Source: Gordonia iterans
GTDB lineage: Bacteria > Actinomycetota > Actinomycetes > Mycobacteriales > Mycobacteriaceae
Direction of reading: 5' to 3'
Length of the DNA: 64,000 bases
NCBI RefSeq assembly: GCF_002993285.1
Contig: NZ_CP027433.1
Coordinates: forward strand, 1,736,001 to 1,800,000
The position numbers were made by a program, and so were the translations under genes. Shown here one piece after another: positions 60,798-64,000 of this stretch. The notes below the pieces were generated by a model. That model had not been told where the DNA came from and searched no databases. It saw nothing but the letters and a program-made list of their open reading frames with translations. The number at the start of each line of letters is the position of its first letter. Position 1 is the first letter of the stretch.

Positions 60798-62801
60798 ATG
60801 TCGATGCAGGACATCGCCGACGTCGCCCGGGTGCGCCGGCCGGTCGTGTCGATGTGGCGTACGCGGTACACAGACGGGCCGTTTCCCTTTCCGGATCCGG
60901 TCGCACCGGGCGATTCACGGTTCGACGCCGAGGAGGTGGCCCGCTGGTTCCGCGACACCGGCCGGGGCAACAATCCGGAGGCCGCCGACGACGTCGCTCT
61001 GCACACCTCGCTGCTGCACGACACTGTGCGGGCGACCGATGCCGCGTCCCTGCTGGCGCTTCTGAGTGCGCGAGCCGGCGGCCCGGCGGCCGACCTCGAT
61101 CAGGGACAGGCCTTCGAGATCGCGGCCGGACTCGCGGACCAGCACCTGGCTTCGCTCGACGACGTGGAGAGTGCGCTCACCGACAGCCAGACCGTGGCCG
61201 CCGTCGACCGGCTGTCAGAGGCTGCCTACGGTCCGGTTCCGGTGATTCGGCGACTGGCCGAACTGGGGTGTGCGGCCGACCCCGCCGGTGAGGTCGAGTT
61301 GCTGACCGACGAGGGACTCCACATCGTCAATACCGTTGGTGCGGAACTGATCCGGAGCTCACCAGGACTTGTCGCTCCGGCCGGCCCCGGGGGCCTCGTG
61401 TTGCTCGACGGCGCTGTCGGGCTGCTCGACGAGCACGAGGCGACCGAGTTCGCGTGTGCGCCGAGTACTCGTGCACTCGCCTGGCAGCGCGCGCGGTGGC
61501 GGGCCCTGCTGGCGGGCGGGGCGTCGGTCCGGCAGGTGGTCGCCGGCGATCCGGTCCTGGCCGATGCGACGGTGCTCGCGCAATGGGCCTCGGCGGCCCG
61601 CACGGAGGCTGCCGAGTTCTTCGCGTGGATCGACGACATCGTCGTGAGCCTGGGGCCGGGCGGACGTGCGGTCGTGATCGGTCCGGCCGAGCTGCTGATC
61701 GACGACCTGTCCGGAGAGGAGCGTCAGCGCCGGGCCGAGGTGCTCGGCGGCGCCGACTACTTCGCGCCGCTGCGTTTCGCCGCGAGACTGCCGAAGGGGC
61801 TGGTGCGTTCGGCCGGTCGCCGTCAGCTGGCGGTCTGGGTGGTTGCGCCATCCGGGGACGAGCAGAAGGCCGCGACGGTGATCGCCGACCATTCCGCGCT
61901 GACCGGACAAGTGGAGGTGCAGGCGCTGGCCGCCGACGTGGCGGCGGCGGCCGCCGGCGAGCGGGAACGCCGCAGTCACACGTTTCTGCGAGGGACTGTG
62001 CGCGCCTCGCGTGTGGTGGTCCCGCAGCATCGGCTCCGGGTCTCGGTGACCGACGAGCGTGTGCTCGACGGCGGCGATCTGCTCGCGCAGGTCTGGGAGG
62101 CGTCGTCGCACACTCAAGCGCCGGTGCTGGAGGGGATCGGAATGGCGGCGGGCGCCGACCGCGGCGAGGACGGGGCGAGCGTCCCATGGCAGGTCGCGAC
62201 GTCTGGGCGGGGACGTCCGGTGCAGCTGATCCCGGGTGTGCGCGTGCCCGCGGAGTCGATCGGCGCAGCCGTGAGCGGCAGCGTGACGGTGCTGGGCGAG
62301 TGCGAGCTCCGGAATCCTGGAACGATCGGTCGTCGAGGGGTCGACCGGCTCGCGCTGGAGCAGATCGCGCCCAACAGCACCTTCACCGAGCCAGGCGACG
62401 TCGTCTATCTGCGGACTGCTGATCCGGCGGCGATGGTCGACGATGTCGGCGGCCGGCTGGTGGTGACGCCTGCACGCATCGCCAGATGTCGTGACGTAGA
62501 GCTCGCCGGACGAAAGCTGTTGCCGCACATCGTTGCCGCCGACATCGCCGAGCAGCGGTCGGCGAACGTGGACGCGTGGCGGCTGCGCACCGTGCCGGCC
62601 GATCAGGCCGATGTCGTCGCGGAGGCACGCGAGCGGATCGAGGCCCGGCGCGGCGAGCTCCGCTCGGAGCTCGCCGCTCTCGACCAGCTTGAACGATCAT
62701 TGACCCGCGGCATCACCCGTGGGTTGCTCAGAGCAGAATTCACTAGCGGGACAAGTGATCCCGAGGAGCAGAAGGAGAACGCCACGTGGCGAAGCCGATG
62801 A
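60798..62801 (+). CDS. HTH protein with a catalytically dead N6-methylase-like core, upstream of hsdM
   Basis: A 667-residue protein. Residues ~3-60 are an HTH of AlpA/MerR-like type (MQDIADVARVRRPVVSMWRT ... FPDPVAPGDSRFDAEEVARW). The central region matches the C-terminal half of an N6-adenine methylase domain (LGPGGRAVVIGPAELLIDDL, YFAPLRFAARLPKGLVRSAG, RRQLAVWVVAPS), but neither the SAM motif nor NPP[YF] is present, so it should not methylate. The C-terminal ~130 residues (GDVVYLRTADPAAMVDDVGG ... LRSELAALDQLERSL) look like part of an HsdS specificity subunit with its coiled coil. ATG 60798 is used; GTG 60762 and 60726 are in frame. It overlaps hsdM by 16 bases. A regulator or DNA-recognition partner of the restriction system is the best guess. 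Confidence 0.75.
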   Translation: MSMQDIADVARVRRPVVSMWRTRYTDGPFPFPDPVAPGDSRFDAEEVARWFRDTGRGNNPEAADDVALHTSLLHDTVRATDAASLLALLSARAGGPAADLDQGQAFEIAAGLADQHLASLDDVESALTDSQTVAAVDRLSEAAYGPVPVIRRLAELGCAADPAGEVELLTDEGLHIVNTVGAELIRSSPGLVAPAGPGGLVLLDGAVGLLDEHEATEFACAPSTRALAWQRARWRALLAGGASVRQVVAGDPVLADATVLAQWASAARTEAAEFFAWIDDIVVSLGPGGRAVVIGPAELLIDDLSGEERQRRAEVLGGADYFAPLRFAARLPKGLVRSAGRRQLAVWVVAPSGDEQKAATVIADHSALTGQVEVQALAADVAAAAAGERERRSHTFLRGTVRASRVVVPQHRLRVSVTDERVLDGGDLLAQVWEASSHTQAPVLEGIGMAAGADRGEDGASVPWQVATSGRGRPVQLIPGVRVPAESIGAAVSGSVTVLGECELRNPGTIGRRGVDRLALEQIAPNSTFTEPGDVVYLRTADPAAMVDDVGGRLVVTPARIARCRDVELAGRKLLPHIVAADIAEQRSANVDAWRLRTVPADQADVVAEARERIEARRGELRSELAALDQLERSLTRGITRGLLRAEFTSGTSDPEEQKENATWRSR

Positions 62802-64000
62802 CGCCGTCCACCCCGCAGGAACTCAAGGACACGCTCTGGAAGGCGGCCGACAAACTGCGCGGGTCGATGGACGCGTCCCAGTACAAGGACGTGGTCCTGG
62901 GTCTGGTGTTCCTGAAGTACGTCTCCGACGCGTTCGAGGAGCGTCGCGAGAAGTTGCGCGACGAGCTCGACGGCGAGTCCGAGGCGTACATCGCCGAAAC
63001 GCTGGAAGACCCGGACGAGTACCGCGCCGAGGGCGTGTTCTGGGTCTCGCCGACCGCGCGGTGGAGTTTCATCGCCGCCAACGCGAAAGGCATCGCGGCG
63101 TCGGGCACCGACGACGCGCAGAGTGTGGGCAAGCTGATCGACGACGCGATGCGGCTGCTGGCCGACGAGAACGAGTCGCTGGGCGGAACGCTGCCGACGA
63201 TCTACGGGCGGGACAACATCGACCAGCGCCGCCTCGGCGAGCTGGTCGACTTGATGAACTCGGTCCAGTTCGCCGGTGGGGGAGCGTCACGGGCGCGAGA
63301 CCTGCTCGGGGAGGTGTACGAGTACTTCCTGGACAAGTTCGCCAAGGCCGAGGGCAAGCGCGGTGGGGAGTTCTATACGCCGCCGTCGGTGGTGCGGGTG
63401 CTGGTGGAGGTGCTGGAACCGCACGAGGGCCGTGTGTACGACCCGTGCTGCGGTTCTGGCGGCATGGTTGTGCAGACCGAGAAGTTCCTGGAGCGGCACG
63501 ACGAGGATCCGACGCGGATCTCGGTGTTCGGCCAGGAACTGAACGAGCGCACCTGGAAGATGGCCAAGATGAACCTGGCGATCCACGGGATCGACACCCA
63601 GGGGCTCGGGTCGCGGTGGCAGGACACGTTCGCCCGGGACATCCATCCGGGCGTGCAGATGGACTACGTGCTCGCGAATCCGCCGTTCAACATCAAGGAT
63701 TGGGCGCGGCGGGAGGACGACGACCGCTGGCGCTTCGGCGTGCCGCCCAAGCGCAACGCCAACTACGCGTGGATGCAGCACATCTGGTCGAAGCTGGCGC
63801 CCGGCGGCGAGGCCGGCGTGGTGATGGCGAACGGCACCATGACGTCCAACACGGGCGGCGAGGGGGAGATCCGCAAGAACATGGTCGTGGCGGACACGGT
63901 CAGCTGCATCGTCGCGCTGCCCGGCCAGTTGTTCCGCGGGACGCAGATCCCGGTGTGCGTCTGGTTCTTCGCCCGCTCCAAGGCCAGTGGGGCGGGTGGT
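62786..64000 (+). CDS. hsdM: Type I restriction-modification DNA methylase subunit HsdM (3'-truncated by window edge)
   Basis: At least 405 residues, running off the window. The N-terminal helical domain reads TPQELKDTLWKAADKLRGSM then DASQYKDVVLGLVFLKYVSD, the usual HsdM start, followed by GKRGGEFYTPPSVVRVLVEV. The SAM motif I is VYDPCCGSGGMVVQTEKFLE (~residue 215) and motif IV is VLANPPFNIKDW (~298), so the active site is intact. It methylates N6-adenine in an HsdS-directed site. The GTG at 62786 has AAGGAG upstream and overlaps the end of the HTH protein by 16 bases. HsdS and HsdR are expected beyond the right edge. Confidence 0.95.
   Translation, partial: MAKPMTPSTPQELKDTLWKAADKLRGSMDASQYKDVVLGLVFLKYVSDAFEERREKLRDELDGESEAYIAETLEDPDEYRAEGVFWVSPTARWSFIAANAKGIAASGTDDAQSVGKLIDDAMRLLADENESLGGTLPTIYGRDNIDQRRLGELVDLMNSVQFAGGGASRARDLLGEVYEYFLDKFAKAEGKRGGEFYTPPSVVRVLVEVLEPHEGRVYDPCCGSGGMVVQTEKFLERHDEDPTRISVFGQELNERTWKMAKMNLAIHGIDTQGLGSRWQDTFARDIHPGVQMDYVLANPPFNIKDWARREDDDRWRFGVPPKRNANYAWMQHIWSKLAPGGEAGVVMANGTMTSNTGGEGEIRKNMVVADTVSCIVALPGQLFRGTQIPVCVWFFARSKASGAGG

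Overview
The window is high-GC actinobacterial DNA with GTG/TTG starts and many 4-base stop/start overlaps. A complete type I fatty acid synthase followed directly by acpS, an L,D-transpeptidase lipoprotein, an LprG-like lipoprotein, a plsB-plsC-WS/DGAT lipid operon and a DUF222/HNH (REP13E12-type) gene point to the mycolic-acid-containing Mycobacteriales. A Gordonia-like genome is my best guess from the abundant REP-like palindromes, but the genus is not proven here.

Layout. 0-8 kb: the end of an ABC exporter, a divergent LysE exporter/AsnC regulator pair, tRNA-Leu(UAG), a MerR regulator divergent from a SulP transporter, an unrecognised exported protein, a cupin protein with a vestigial HTH, and a large methyltransferase. 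8-12 kb: three insertion sequences nested inside each other (IS481 interrupted by IS3, itself interrupted by IS110), all dropped into a REP-like repeat. The IS110 left end carries a bridge RNA whose target and donor guides can be read directly. 12-14.5 kb: a DUF222/HNH gene between REP-like repeats. 14.5-24 kb: ordinary chromosomal genes (PLP sulfur enzyme with an OpgC-like protein, FadD15-type acyl-CoA synthetase, DeaD helicase, sirtuin with a small HTH partner, HIT protein, DUF4189 protein, LprG-like lipoprotein). 24-35.6 kb: fas-acpS, a TetR regulator, bcp, a DUF3618 protein and tRNA-Lys(CUU), an order that resembles the mycobacterial fas locus. 36-40.5 kb: a LuxR-type response regulator, GlsB and CsbD stress proteins, an L,D-transpeptidase and an acyl-CoA dehydrogenase. 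40.5-42.3 kb: a decayed allantoinase beside an intact IclR regulator. 42.4-48.3 kb: plsB-plsC-WS/DGAT (glycerolipid and storage-lipid synthesis) and a DM13 protein. 48.4-55.4 kb: a receptor-like Ser/Thr kinase with an RCC1-type extracellular domain, then a reverse-strand operon of hydrolase, GPH transporter and PLP decarboxylase. 55.5-64 kb: a tightly coupled MoxR ATPase-VWA operon with two unrecognised proteins, a DUF4352 protein, and the start of a type I restriction-modification locus with an unusual HTH/inactive-methylase protein before hsdM.

The two most notable systems are (i) the IS110 element and its bridge RNA, programmed against a conserved segment of an IS3-family transposase gene, and (ii) the four-gene MoxR-VWA operon beside the restriction locus, whose two downstream proteins match nothing I recognise. 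All assignments are by reading motifs and comparing with remembered families; no database search was run.
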